A DNA stretch of 64,000 nt. Origin: Pseudomonadota bacterium. GTDB lineage: Bacteria > Pseudomonadota > Alphaproteobacteria > Sphingomonadales > Sphingomonadaceae. A program made the position numbers and the translations under genes. The notes under the pieces are model-generated. The model ran no database searches and had not been told where the DNA came from. It saw only the letters and a list, made by a program, of their open reading frames with translations. Shown piece by piece: positions 33,479 through 42,237 of the stretch (position 1 is its first letter; every line of letters begins with the position of its first letter). The DNA lies in the NCBI GenBank assembly GCA_020160755.1, contig JAIUPN010000003.1:248001-312000 (forward strand), in the 5' to 3' direction.

Positions 33479-34345
33479 ATGATCGTCGGCGTTATCGGGG
33501 CAGGGCAAATGGGCGCAGGCATTGCGCAGGTGTCGGCGGGCGCCGGGCATGACGTGCTGCTGTCCGATATCGACCTCGCGCGCGCCGAAGCGGGCAAGGC
33601 CGGGATTGCCAAGGCGCTCGGGCGCCTCGTCGCGAAGGAGAAAATGACCCAAGCCGACGCCGACGCGCTCCTCGGCCGCATCACCCCGGTCGCCGACCAT
33701 GCGGCCTTCGCCCCCGCCGAGCTTGTCATCGAGGCGGCGACCGAGCGCGAGGAGATCAAGCGCGCGATCTTCGCCAGCGTCGGTGAGCACCTCTCGGCGA
33801 CCGCAATCCTCGCCAGCAACACAAGCTCGATTCCGATCACCCGCCTCGCGCAGGCCGCGCCCGACCCGGCGCGCTTCATTGGCGTGCATTTCTTCAACCC
33901 CGTCCCCGTCATGGGCCTGATCGAACTGATCCGCGGCCTCGCGACGAGCGACGACACGCTTGCGAAGGTCGAGGCCTATGGCCGCGGGCTCGGCAAGGAG
34001 ATCGTCCACGCCAACGACGCGCCGGGCTTCATCGTCAACCGCGTGCTGATGCCGATGATCAACGAGGCGGTGTTCGCATTGGGCGAGGGCGTCGCGACGA
34101 TGCAGGACATCGATGCCGGTTGTCGCCTGGGGCTCAACCATCCGATGGGGCCGATCACGCTTGCCGACTTCATCGGCCTCGACACCTGCCTCGAAATCAT
34201 CCGCGTGCTTTACAGCGGCACCGGCGATCCGAAATTCCGCCCTGCACCGCTGCTCGTCCAATATGTCGATGCCGGCTGGGTCGGCAAGAAAGCCGGGCGC
34301 GGTTTCTACGACTGGACGGGCGAGGCGCCCGTACCAACGCGGTGA
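33479..34345 (+). CDS. 3-hydroxybutyryl-CoA dehydrogenase
   Basis: A 288-residue monofunctional 3-hydroxyacyl-CoA dehydrogenase. The Rossmann motif GVIGAGQMGAGIAQ is at residues 4-17. The catalytic histidine lies in GVHFFNPVPVMGLIE, and GFIVNRVLMPMINEA plus NHPMGPITLADFIGLD mark the C-terminal domain. It interconverts acetoacetyl-CoA and 3-hydroxybutyryl-CoA. The ATG at 33479 with AAAGGA upstream is chosen over an earlier frame start. The methyltransferase gene begins at a GTG overlapping the stop. Confidence 0.92.
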   Translation: MIVGVIGAGQMGAGIAQVSAGAGHDVLLSDIDLARAEAGKAGIAKALGRLVAKEKMTQADADALLGRITPVADHAAFAPAELVIEAATEREEIKRAIFASVGEHLSATAILASNTSSIPITRLAQAAPDPARFIGVHFFNPVPVMGLIELIRGLATSDDTLAKVEAYGRGLGKEIVHANDAPGFIVNRVLMPMINEAVFALGEGVATMQDIDAGCRLGLNHPMGPITLADFIGLDTCLEIIRVLYSGTGDPKFRPAPLLVQYVDAGWVGKKAGRGFYDWTGEAPVPTR

Positions 34346-34983
34346 GGGGATACGACGCGCGGACACTCGCTTTCTATGCGGCGGAAGCGCCGGTTTACGT
34401 GGCGTCGGGTGCGTTGGGCGTTTCGCGCCATTTGGATTCCTTCCTCGACCGGTTGCCGGACGGTGCGAGTATACTCGAACTCGGCTGCGGTGGTGCGTGC
34501 GATGCCGCGCACATGATCGCCCGCGGTTTCGAGGTCGACCCGACCGACGGTGTCGCCGAGATCGCGGCTAAGGCGGCCGCCCGGCTGGGCCAGCCGGTCC
34601 GCGTGATGCGCTTCGACGAACTCGAAGCCGAAGCGCGCTACGATGCGATATGGGCGTCAGCCAGCCTGCTCCATGTGCCCCGCGGCGACCTTGCAGGCGT
34701 CATTGCCCGAATTCATCGTGCGCTGCGGCCCGGCGGGTTGCATTTTGCGAGCTACAAGGGCGGCGGAAAAGAAGGGCGCGATCGGTTCGGCCGCTATTTC
34801 AACTATCTGGCCTGCGAAGAAGTTGAATCGATATACCGCGACGCCGCTGCATGGGATATCCTCGACCTGGGTGAAGGCGTCGGGGGTGGCTATGACGGTG
34901 CGCAGGGACCGTGGGTCCGGATAACCCTGCGCCGCATGCCCCGATCGACGATCGGCGAGCCGAAAGGCATTCGGTACGTTTAG
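34342..34983 (+). CDS. Class I SAM-dependent methyltransferase
   Basis: A 213-residue methyltransferase of the UbiE/tellurite-resistance-like type. Motif I is SILELGCGGACDAAHMIARG, the acidic post-I position reads EVDPTDG, and motif IV/post-IV is DAIWASASLLHVP followed by RALRPGGLHFASY. The GTG at 34342 overlaps the dehydrogenase stop (GTGA); the reading frame extends further upstream but only as a shadow. The methyl acceptor is unknown. The role relative to the neighbouring dehydrogenase is not evident. Confidence 0.82.
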   Translation: MRGYDARTLAFYAAEAPVYVASGALGVSRHLDSFLDRLPDGASILELGCGGACDAAHMIARGFEVDPTDGVAEIAAKAAARLGQPVRVMRFDELEAEARYDAIWASASLLHVPRGDLAGVIARIHRALRPGGLHFASYKGGGKEGRDRFGRYFNYLACEEVESIYRDAAAWDILDLGEGVGGGYDGAQGPWVRITLRRMPRSTIGEPKGIRYV

Positions 34984-35009
34984 TCGTTGAAAAACAGGAG
35001 ATGTCGATC

Positions 35010-35498
35010 ATGCGTAACCCAATGCTCTTCGCTATTGCCATATCCCTGCTCGCCGGCGCAGCGCCTGCATATGCCCAGCAAGGCGCGCCGGAAGAATCGA
35101 CGATCAAGAACACGGCCAACGATGTGACCGAGCCGTTCGACGGCAAGGAGGTGCCGCCCAAGCTCCTGGCGATCCAGGAGGATCCCTATTCGCTGGCGGG
35201 GCTTGGAAAATGCGCGGCGATCATTCGCGAGGTGGATGAGCTCAACACGGTGCTTGGTGCCGACGTCAACGAACAGGTCGACAAGAGCCGCGCAAAGAAA
35301 CGCGAGGAAACTGCGGGGCGTGTCGCCGGAACCGTGGCGGGCGGGATCATCCCGTTTCGCGGGCTGATCGCCGAAGTCACCGGCGCCAATGCCGAGCGGC
35401 GGCGCTATGCGCTCGCCGTCTACGCCGGAACGGTACGCCGCGGTTTCCTGAAGGGCGTCGGGCTCGAGCGCGGCTGCAAGGCGCCCGCCCGGCCCTGA
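35010..35498 (+). CDS. Secreted protein of unknown function
   Basis: A 162-residue protein with a clear signal peptide (MRNPMLFAIAISLLAGAAPAYAQ, split at the A-Y-A cleavage site). The mature part has a PEESTIKNTANDVTEPF start and two cysteines (GKCAAII and ERGCKA). A glycine-rich hydrophobic hairpin near the middle (GRVAGTVAGGIIPFRG) looks like a glycine-zipper membrane segment. The ATG at 35010 has CAGGAG at good distance; the ATG at 35001 touches it. No family is recognised. It converges with the MliC-type gene. Confidence 0.75.
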   Translation: MRNPMLFAIAISLLAGAAPAYAQQGAPEESTIKNTANDVTEPFDGKEVPPKLLAIQEDPYSLAGLGKCAAIIREVDELNTVLGADVNEQVDKSRAKKREETAGRVAGTVAGGIIPFRGLIAEVTGANAERRRYALAVYAGTVRRGFLKGVGLERGCKAPARP

Positions 35499-35502
35499 CC
35501 CG

Positions 35503-35820
35503 TCACAGCGGCGTGTAGACGACGTGGCAGCTTTCGGGCGCCGAGCGCAGCGCGGTGTTCCACGTCACGTCATTGCCATTGCGCTGCAGCCGTGCGCCGG
35601 TCTTGTTTTCATAGATCGCCCCGCCGTTCGACGGGGTCTGTTTGAGCACCATCGAGCCGCGGCCGTTGACGCGGACGATCGCGGTGTTGCCGAGATAGTC
35701 GACCTTCAGCTTCGTGCCGCGGTTGCATTCATACGCCGTGCCCGTATTGCGCGGCACCGACGAGCAGGCGGCCAGCGCGAGGATCGCGGCGCCAGCAGCG
35801 AAAATGGCGGTCGGTTTCAT
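35503..35820 (-). CDS. MliC family lipoprotein (C-type lysozyme inhibitor-like)
   Basis: A 105-residue lipoprotein with lipobox ALAACSS (C19). The mature domain fits the MliC/PliC pattern: TAYECNRGTKLKVDY, then VNGRGSMVLKQTPSNGGAIYEN, and a C-terminal cysteine in ESCHVVY that pairs with the one in YECN. The family inhibits C-type lysozyme at the cell surface or contributes to envelope integrity. It lies 13 bases after a crystallin-like secreted gene on the same strand, probably cotranscribed. GAGGGGGA precedes the ATG. Confidence 0.82.
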   Translation of the reverse strand: MKPTAIFAAGAAILALAACSSVPRNTGTAYECNRGTKLKVDYLGNTAIVRVNGRGSMVLKQTPSNGGAIYENKTGARLQRNGNDVTWNTALRSAPESCHVVYTPL

Positions 35821-35833
35821 ATCCGTTTCCCCC

Positions 35834-36454
35834 TCAATAACCCGAACGGACGCACAGCACGTCGGCGAGATAGACCCGGCCGCTTACCGTTTCCATATGT
35901 TCGCGCGCCGATCCGTTCCAGCCGATCGAGCGGCAGTAATTGTCGGCGGTCTGCGCCGCGCAATTGGCCGTTCCCGACCCATATTCGCAGGCGAGGATGC
36001 GCGTGTTGCCGCGCGCCGGCTGGGTATGGAATTCGGCAAAATTGCCGCGCGCGACCTGATCGTTGGCGGGCGGCTGCCATCCGCCGCCGCCGCCCGGACC
36101 CACCGGCCGGATCGACTGGATCGTCAGCCCGCGCAGCACATTGTTCAGCATCGGCGTGTCGCGATCGACCGTCCGGCAATTGCCGCGATAGCGCGATTTT
36201 TCACAGAGCTCCCAGCGGCCGTTGGGAATGCGGATCGAATTGACCGGCCAGGCGAGGCCGAGGTTCGGCTTTGCCTCGCCGATGAATACCGCCGGGCCGC
36301 GATAGCCGGCGTCGCGATAGATGGTCGCCTCCGGAGGGCGGTCGGGACGGTATCGTTCGGTTTCGACAGTCTGCGCATTCGAAGTGGCGAGGAAACCCGC
36401 CCCTATCGATGCAGCAGCCGCGGCAAGGATCGACAAACGATAAGCGGTTTTCAT
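35834..36454 (-). CDS. Secreted beta/gamma-crystallin domain protein
   Basis: A 206-residue exported protein. A signal peptide ends near residue 28 (ATSNAQ). Residues about 40-115 look like a beta/gamma-crystallin unit: ATIYRDAGYRGPAVFIGEAK, then SIRIPNGRWELCEKSRYRGN and CRTVDRDTP, where the Greek-key signatures repeat. After a Gly/Pro-rich linker (GPGGGGGWQPP) the C-terminal region has four cysteines (ACEYGSG, NCAAQ, YCRSIG, VLCVRSG). The crystallin part may bind calcium. A YRGxC pattern in this unit is often found in bacterial secreted members. GGGAGG precedes the start. Its function is unknown. Confidence 0.8.
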   Translation of the reverse strand: MKTAYRLSILAAAAASIGAGFLATSNAQTVETERYRPDRPPEATIYRDAGYRGPAVFIGEAKPNLGLAWPVNSIRIPNGRWELCEKSRYRGNCRTVDRDTPMLNNVLRGLTIQSIRPVGPGGGGGWQPPANDQVARGNFAEFHTQPARGNTRILACEYGSGTANCAAQTADNYCRSIGWNGSAREHMETVSGRVYLADVLCVRSGY

Positions 36455-36582
36455 GACGGCCTCCCTGTTGACGAACGCGATGCGGGATTTGATCTGCTGC
36501 CCGGAATTTACGCTATTCAGGGCGAGCTTGCAAATTATCCCAAACGGCGGGCGTCAATACTTGCGCGTGTCGTAACGGCAGG

Positions 36583-37935
36583 TCAGGGCGCCTTGGCGGG
36601 CGCCGCCGCCGGGGGCGCCGCACCATCGGATTTCGGTGTTTCCGCCGGTGCGGCAACGGGTGTGGCGGGTTCGGGCGTCGGGGTGGCCAGCGGCGGGGCA
36701 ACGCCCAGCATCAGCCCCGCGAGCGCCGCCGACATCAGGTTCGACAGGCTGCCCGCGAGCAGCGCCTTCAGCCCCAGCTTCGCGATCATCGGACGCTGGT
36801 TCGGCGCCAGCCCGCCGGTCACCGCCATCTGGATCGCGATCGAGCTGAAATTGGCGAAGCCGCAGAGCGCAAAGGTCGCGATCGCGACCGCTGCCAGCGA
36901 CATGTCGCCCTGCGCCTTGCCAAGGTCGATGAAGGCGACGAATTCGTTGAGCACGATCTTGCTGCCGAACAGGCCGCCAACCACCGCGCTTTCCTCCCAC
37001 GGCACGCCCATCAGCCACATGACGGGGCGGAAGATTGCGCCGATCACCGCCTGGAAGGACAGGTCGGGATAGCCGAACCAGCCGCCGATCCCGGCGAGCA
37101 GCCCGTTGGCGAGCGCGACAAGCGCGACGAAGGCGAGCACCATCGCGCCGACCGCCACCGCGAGCTTGACGCCGGTTTGCGCGCCCTGTGCCGCCGCCAT
37201 TATGATGTTCGCAGGCTTTTCCTCGTCGTGGCTCGCCTCGGGCATGATTACGGGTTCGATGCCGAGATCCTTCGGATCGTCGGGCATCATGATCTTGGCC
37301 ATCAGGATGCCGCCCGGCGCCGACATGAAGCTGGCGGCCAGAAGATAGGGCAGAAGTTGCTCGCCGATCATGCTCGCGTATGCGCCGAGGATCGTGCCCG
37401 CGACCCCCGCCATGCCGACCGTCATGATCGTGAAGAGCTGCGAGGGGCTAAGTCCCGCGAGATAGGGACGGATGACAAGCGGTGATTCGGACTGGCCGAC
37501 GAAGATGTTCGCCGCGGCGCCGAGGCTTTCGACCTTGGTGATGCCGGTGATTTTCTGGATCGCGCCGCCGACCCATTTGATCACCAGTTGCATGATGCCG
37601 AGATAATAGAGGATCGAGATGAGCGAGGCGAAGAAGATGATCACCGGAAGCGCGGCGATCGCAAAGCTGTGGCCGCCCATTTCGGGTGTGGCGAGCGGGC
37701 CGAAGATGAAGTCGGTGCCGGCCTTGGCATAGCCGAGCAGGTTCGAGACGGCGTTCGACATCGCCTGGATCACCGCGCGGCCCCATGGCGTGCCGATGAC
37801 AAGGACGGCGAATCCGGCCTGAAGCAGGAAAGCGGGCACGACGATGCGGAGCCGGATCCAGCGGCGGTTCGACGAAAAAAGCACGGCGATCGCAAGCAAT
37901 GCGACGATGCCGACCAAACCGATAAGGCGTTCCAT
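36583..37935 (-). CDS. NupC/CNT family nucleoside transporter
   Basis: A 450-residue concentrative nucleoside transporter. Hydrophobic segments run from the N-terminus, and the Nucleoside_tran C core carries GQSESPLVIRPYLAGLSPSQ and ILGAYASMIGEQLLPYLLAAS, with FMSAPGGI. It carries nucleosides into the cell with H+ or Na+. The C-terminal 40 residues after GLMLGVAPPL are an Ala/Pro tail (APAETPKSDGAAPPAAAPAK) that is not part of the family fold. The gene stands alone and is divergent from the queuosine-precursor transporter. Confidence 0.9.
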   Translation of the reverse strand: MERLIGLVGIVALLAIAVLFSSNRRWIRLRIVVPAFLLQAGFAVLVIGTPWGRAVIQAMSNAVSNLLGYAKAGTDFIFGPLATPEMGGHSFAIAALPVIIFFASLISILYYLGIMQLVIKWVGGAIQKITGITKVESLGAAANIFVGQSESPLVIRPYLAGLSPSQLFTIMTVGMAGVAGTILGAYASMIGEQLLPYLLAASFMSAPGGILMAKIMMPDDPKDLGIEPVIMPEASHDEEKPANIIMAAAQGAQTGVKLAVAVGAMVLAFVALVALANGLLAGIGGWFGYPDLSFQAVIGAIFRPVMWLMGVPWEESAVVGGLFGSKIVLNEFVAFIDLGKAQGDMSLAAVAIATFALCGFANFSSIAIQMAVTGGLAPNQRPMIAKLGLKALLAGSLSNLMSAALAGLMLGVAPPLATPTPEPATPVAAPAETPKSDGAAPPAAAPAKAP

Positions 37936-38061
37936 AATGCTGATGCGTCCCCCGCAAGTTTAATAGGCCTGAATAACGGGCTTTGGCGCCGGGGCAAGCG
38001 CCGCGCGTCGAGCGGTGCTTCCCGGTCTTTCCAGCGCCCGCAAAAGCGACTATCGGGCGGC

Positions 38062-38739
38062 ATGACCGAACCGACCTCGGCGGCGCTGCCGCGCACGCTT
38101 TCACCCTCGCTCTTCCTCTTCTCGATCGTCTATGGCGGCATGGTCGTGCTCGCCGGCGTGCTCGGGAACAAGCAGGTCGCGCTGGGGAGCTGGCTGGCGG
38201 TCGAGGCGGGCATTTTTGCCTTCCTGATCCTTGTGGCGCTGTCGAGCGCCGTGTCGGAACTCCACGGACAGTCGACCGCGAACCGCCTCGTGCTCTGGGG
38301 TTTTGTTCCGCTCGTGCTGTCGATCATGCTGACGGCGCTGGTCCTGTCGCTTCCCGCATCGCCAGAAATGCAACCCGAACGGCTGGCGGCGTTCGACATG
38401 ATCCTCGGCCAGAGCCCGCGCCTGATGGCGGCGGGAATCGTCGCCTATGGCACGTCGCAATTCCTGAACGTCACGATCTTCAGCAAGCTTCGCGGACGCG
38501 AAGGCGCAGGCACCGGAGCGACATGGATTGCGATTCGTGGCGCGATCGCCAGCGCCTTGAGCCAGATCGTCGATACCTTGCTGTTCGTCACCATCGCCTT
38601 TTACGGCGTGTTCCCGATCGCCAACCTGATGGGCGGGCAGATGCTCGCCAAGGTCGCGCTGTCGGTGCTCGTCATTCCTTTCGTGATCACCGGTCTGGTC
38701 GCTCTCGGCCGCAACCTCGATGCGAAGAACGCCGGATGA
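38062..38739 (+). CDS. Queuosine precursor transporter (YhhQ/VUT family)
   Basis: A 225-residue membrane protein with about six hydrophobic segments. The pattern [39 protein letters not shown] and FYGVF is characteristic of the VUT/YhhQ family (formerly DUF165), which imports preQ0 or preQ1 in E. coli. The ATG at 38062 gives a normal-length protein; the long upstream frame overlaps the transporter gene on the other strand. argB overlaps its stop by 4 bases. With gluQ, it supports a queuosine salvage and modification route in this organism. Confidence 0.88.
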   Translation: MTEPTSAALPRTLSPSLFLFSIVYGGMVVLAGVLGNKQVALGSWLAVEAGIFAFLILVALSSAVSELHGQSTANRLVLWGFVPLVLSIMLTALVLSLPASPEMQPERLAAFDMILGQSPRLMAAGIVAYGTSQFLNVTIFSKLRGREGAGTGATWIAIRGAIASALSQIVDTLLFVTIAFYGVFPIANLMGGQMLAKVALSVLVIPFVITGLVALGRNLDAKNAG

Positions 38740-39644
38740 TGTCGATGACCGATCCCTCGAAGATGCCCGATCTGCTCGCCAAGGCCGAAACGCTCGTCGA
38801 GGCGCTGCCTTATCTCCAGCGTTATGCGGGCGAGACCTTCGTGATCAAATATGGCGGTCACGCGATGGGAGACCCCGAGGCGCAGCGCGATTTTGCCGAG
38901 GATGTCGTGTTGCTCAAGGCGGTGGGGATCAATCCGGTCGTCGTCCATGGCGGCGGGCCCCAGATCGGCGCGATGCTGAAGCAGCTCGGGATCGAATCGA
39001 CCTTTGTCGGCGGGCTGCGCGTCACCGATGCCGCGACCGCCGAAGTCGCCGAAATGGTGCTGGCGGGCAAGATCAACAAGGAAATCGTCAGCTGGATCGC
39101 CGCGCTCGGCGGGCGGGCGGTCGGTATTTCGGGCAAGGACGCCAATCTGGTTCTCGCCGAAAAGGTCAGCCGCACGCAGCCCGACCCCAATTCGGGGATC
39201 GAGCGCCACGTCGACCTCGGCTTCGTCGGCGAACCCGTTGCGGTCGACCCGACGATCCTCGTCAATCTGACGAAGGACAATTTCATCCCGATCGTCGCGC
39301 CCGTCGCACTGGGCGCTGACGGCGCGACCTATAATATCAACGCCGACACGATGGCGGGCGCGATCGCGGGCGCGCTGGGGGCGAAACGCTTCTTCCTGCT
39401 CACCGATGTTGCGGGGGTGCTCGACAAATCGGGGGCCCTGCTCACCGACCTCGACCGCCCGGCGATCGAAGAACTGAAGGGTGATGGCACGATCACCGGC
39501 GGCATGATCCCGAAGGTCGAAACCTGCGTCGCCGCGGTCGACGCCGGGGTCGAGGCGGCGGTCATCCTCGACGGACGCATCCCGCACGCGATGCTGCTGG
39601 AAATTTTCACCGCGAGGGGTGCGGGGACGCTCATTCACCGCTAA
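38736..39644 (+). CDS. argB: Acetylglutamate kinase
   Basis: A 302-residue amino-acid kinase. The phosphate-binding lysine motif is [11 protein letters not shown], the substrate loop [18 protein letters not shown], and later [26 protein letters not shown] and [10 protein letters not shown] complete the family. It phosphorylates N-acetyl-L-glutamate in arginine synthesis. The start is the first of three clustered ATGs (38736, 38739, 38745); the first overlaps the previous stop. yggT follows 35 bases later. Confidence 0.94.
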   Translation: MMSMTDPSKMPDLLAKAETLVEALPYLQRYAGETFVIKYGGHAMGDPEAQRDFAEDVVLLKAVGINPVVVHGGGPQIGAMLKQLGIESTFVGGLRVTDAATAEVAEMVLAGKINKEIVSWIAALGGRAVGISGKDANLVLAEKVSRTQPDPNSGIERHVDLGFVGEPVAVDPTILVNLTKDNFIPIVAPVALGADGATYNINADTMAGAIAGALGAKRFFLLTDVAGVLDKSGALLTDLDRPAIEELKGDGTITGGMIPKVETCVAAVDAGVEAAVILDGRIPHAMLLEIFTARGAGTLIHR

Positions 39645-39679
39645 GAGACGCGGCAAGACCCTTTTTCGGAGAAATCGCC

Positions 39680-39988
39680 TTGCTTCTCATGCTCCTCCAG
39701 ATCGTCCACATCATCCTGACGGTCCTGTGGTGGTTCATCATCGCGCAGGCGGTGATGTCGTGGCTGATCGCGTTTAACGTCATCAACACGCACAACCAGT
39801 TCGTCGGCCAGCTCTGGACGGTGCTCGACCGGATCACCGAACCGCTCTATCGCCCGTTCCGCCGCATCATGCCCGATTTCGGCGGGCTCGACCTGACGCC
39901 GATGCTCGTGCTGATCCTGATCATCATCATCGACGGGCCGGTGCTGAGCTATCTCGCGCGGCTTGCTTACGCCAACGGAATGGCGTGA
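39680..39988 (+). CDS. YggT family membrane protein
   Basis: A 102-residue protein with two strongly hydrophobic regions. The YggT pattern [19 protein letters not shown] then [20 protein letters not shown] and [12 protein letters not shown] is intact. The TTG at 39680 is preferred because GGAG at 39668 is 8 bases away, while the ATG at 39689 is 17 away. YggT proteins are conserved near cell-division and proline-metabolism genes and may affect osmotic stress or ring placement. The function is unsettled. folD begins at the overlapping TGATG. Confidence 0.87.
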   Translation: MLLMLLQIVHIILTVLWWFIIAQAVMSWLIAFNVINTHNQFVGQLWTVLDRITEPLYRPFRRIMPDFGGLDLTPMLVLILIIIIDGPVLSYLARLAYANGMA

Positions 39989-40884
39989 TGACCGCTGCGC
40001 AGGTGATCGACGGCAAGGCGTTTGCCGCCGGCCTGCGGGCGCGGATTGCCGAAGCGGTTCCGGCTTTTAAAGCTGCGACATCGCGTGCGCCCGGCCTCGC
40101 GGTCGTGCTCGTCGGCGACGATCCGGCGAGCGCGGTCTATGTCGGGTCGAAGGGCAAGGCGACGGTTGCCGCGGGCATGGAAAGCTTCGAATATCGGCTG
40201 CCCGCGACCGCGACGCAGGACGAGGTCGAGGCGCTGCTCGCGCGGCTCAACGCCGACGATGCGGTCGACGGCATCCTGCTGCAATTGCCGCTCCCCGGCC
40301 ATCTCGACGAACAGGCGGCGGTCGCGACGATCGATCCCGACAAGGATGTCGACGGGCTGACCCCGGTCAGCGCCGGGCGCCTCGCGCTCGGCATTGCCGG
40401 GATGGTGCCGTGCACCCCCTATGGCTGTTTGCTGTTGCTTCAGGACCGGCTCGGCGATCTGTCGGGCAAGGATGCGATCGTCGTCGGGCGCTCGATCCTC
40501 GTTGGCAAGCCGATGGGGCAGTTGCTGCTCGGCGCCAACGCGACCGTGACCATGGCGCACAGCCGCACGAAGAATTTGCCCGATCTTGTTCGCCGCGCCG
40601 ATATCGTCGTCGCGGCGGTCGGCCGCGCCGAAATGGTCAAGGGCGACTGGATCAAGCCCGGCGCGATCGTCATCGATGTCGGGATCAACCGACTGCCGCC
40701 TGCCGAGGGCGCTGCCAAAGGCCGGCTGGTCGGCGACGTCGATTATGACAGTGCCGCCGCGGTCGCCGATGCCATCACCCCGGTTCCCGGCGGGGTCGGC
40801 CCGATGACCATCGCGTGCCTGCTGCGCAACACGCTCGTCGCAGCGCACCGCCGTGCGGGGCTCGCCGATCCGGAGGGCTTTTGA
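39988..40884 (+). CDS. folD: Bifunctional methylenetetrahydrofolate dehydrogenase/cyclohydrolase
   Basis: A 298-residue FolD. Catalytic and substrate segments are [13 protein letters not shown] (catalytic lysine region), [14 protein letters not shown], the nucleotide-binding [24 protein letters not shown] and the [18 protein letters not shown] ending. It converts 5,10-methylenetetrahydrofolate to 10-formyltetrahydrofolate with NADP+. The ATG at 39988 overlaps the yggT stop; a GTG 3 bases earlier is possible. A lipoprotein gene overlaps its stop (ATGA). Confidence 0.94.
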   Translation: MTAAQVIDGKAFAAGLRARIAEAVPAFKAATSRAPGLAVVLVGDDPASAVYVGSKGKATVAAGMESFEYRLPATATQDEVEALLARLNADDAVDGILLQLPLPGHLDEQAAVATIDPDKDVDGLTPVSAGRLALGIAGMVPCTPYGCLLLLQDRLGDLSGKDAIVVGRSILVGKPMGQLLLGANATVTMAHSRTKNLPDLVRRADIVVAAVGRAEMVKGDWIKPGAIVIDVGINRLPPAEGAAKGRLVGDVDYDSAAAVADAITPVPGGVGPMTIACLLRNTLVAAHRRAGLADPEGF

Positions 40885-41555
40885 TGCGCCGCCTGCTCGT
40901 GACCGCACTCGGGATGACGATGCTGTCGGGCTGCGCTGCGCCGCACGACGAGTTCCGCAACCGTCCGCTCGCCGCGAACCCCAGCGCCTTCATCGCCGCC
41001 GAAATCGGCTTTGCGCGGCTCGCACAGGAAAAGGGACAGTGGACGGCGTTTCGCGAAACCGCGCATCCCGACGCGGTGATGTTCGTGCCGCAGCGGGTGA
41101 AAGCGCGCGACTGGCTGAAGGCGCAGAAGGATCCGGCCGAGGCGGTGAAGTGGCAGCCGCACGCGGTCTATGTCAGCTGCGACGGTAACTCCGGCGCGAC
41201 GACCGGCGCATGGCAGAAGGGGCCCGCGAACGGCTTTTTCACGACCGTTTGGACGCGCGACGAGAAAGGCCGGATCAACTGGATCCTCGACCATGGCGAT
41301 GAGCTGAAGACGCCGCGCGAAGCTCCCGATTTCATCGCGTCGAAGCAGGCGGTGTGCGGATCGCGTCCCGCTGTCCCGATCGAAGCCGGGGCTGAAGGTG
41401 ACGATATGGCGGTCGGGCTGTCGGCCGATCAGACGCTGAGCTGGACCTCGACCGTCCGCGCCGACAAGTCGCGCCGCGTGACGATCCGCCTGTGGGACGG
41501 CAAGGATATGACCACGGTCGTCGACGACCAGGTGGCGGCGCCGAAACAGCCATGA
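40884..41555 (+). CDS. Lipoprotein, SnoaL/nuclear-transport-factor-like
   Basis: A 223-residue protein with lipobox MLSGCAAP. Residues about 35-150 show AFIAAEIGFARLAQEKGQWTAF, then VMFVPQRVKARDWL and a WTRDEKGRINWILDHGD pattern that resembles an NTF2-like (DUF4440) fold. No catalytic role is evident. It is joined by ATGA overlap to folD before it and to marC after it. The neighbours do not suggest a pathway. Confidence 0.75.
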   Translation: MRRLLVTALGMTMLSGCAAPHDEFRNRPLAANPSAFIAAEIGFARLAQEKGQWTAFRETAHPDAVMFVPQRVKARDWLKAQKDPAEAVKWQPHAVYVSCDGNSGATTGAWQKGPANGFFTTVWTRDEKGRINWILDHGDELKTPREAPDFIASKQAVCGSRPAVPIEAGAEGDDMAVGLSADQTLSWTSTVRADKSRRVTIRLWDGKDMTTVVDDQVAAPKQP

Positions 41556-42181
41556 TCGACCTTTTCATCTCGGCCTTCGTCACCTTGTTCGTCGTGATCG
41601 ATCCGCCCGGCTGTGCGCCGATCTACGCCAGCCTGACGACGGGCGCGAGCGCGGCGCAGCGCCGCTCGATGGCGATCCGCGCGACGATCATCGCGGGGCT
41701 GATCCTCGTCTTCTTCGCAATGTTCGGCGAAGCCCTGCTGAGCTTCCTCCACATCGACCTCGACAGTTTCCGCATCGCAGGCGGCATCATGCTGTTCATC
41801 ATCGCGATCGACATGGTGTTCGAAAAGCGCACCGAACGCCGTGAACAGCGCGCCGAAAAGGTGATGGCGACCCCCGAAATCGAGGATGTATCGGTGTTCC
41901 CGATGGCGATGCCGATGCTCGCCGGGCCGGGGTCGATTGCTTCGGTGATGCTGCTGGTGTCGCAGAACAACGGGCTCGACCGCGCCTTCGTCATTTTCGG
42001 CGCGCTGTTGCTCGTGCTGCTGCTGACGCTGGCTGCACTTCTTTCGGCAGGGCCGTTGATGCGCTTGATCGGCAACAAGGGCGAAGCGGTGATTACGCGG
42101 CTGCTCGGTGTGTTGCTCGCCGCTCTTGCAGCGCAGTTTGTCATCGACGGGCTGAAGGCCAGCTTCCCGAGTTTGGGATAA
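41552..42181 (+). CDS. MarC family membrane protein
   Basis: A 209-residue protein with six predicted membrane segments. The MarC/NAAT pattern is clear: LFVVIDPPGCAPIYASLT near residue 12, FRIAGGIMLFIIAIDMVF, and FPMAMPMLAGPGSIASVMLL. The family was once linked to multiple antibiotic resistance, but that link was not confirmed in E. coli; its transport substrate is unclear. It is the last gene of the run beginning at argB and is followed by a two-way terminator. Confidence 0.87.
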   Translation: MIDLFISAFVTLFVVIDPPGCAPIYASLTTGASAAQRRSMAIRATIIAGLILVFFAMFGEALLSFLHIDLDSFRIAGGIMLFIIAIDMVFEKRTERREQRAEKVMATPEIEDVSVFPMAMPMLAGPGSIASVMLLVSQNNGLDRAFVIFGALLLVLLLTLAALLSAGPLMRLIGNKGEAVITRLLGVLLAALAAQFVIDGLKASFPSLG

Positions 42182-42216
42182 AAAAGGGGCGCCGCCTTTC
42201 GGCGACGCCCTTTCTT
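42181..42216. terminator. Bidirectional intrinsic terminator between marC and the OmpA gene
   Basis: GGGCGcCGCC and GGCGaCGCCC pair around TTTC. On the plus strand TTTCTTT follows; on the minus strand a run of T (complement of AAAAAA at 42180-42185) follows. It serves both converging genes. Confidence 0.85.
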
Positions 42217-42237
42217 TCCCATGGGAATGGAACCGGG

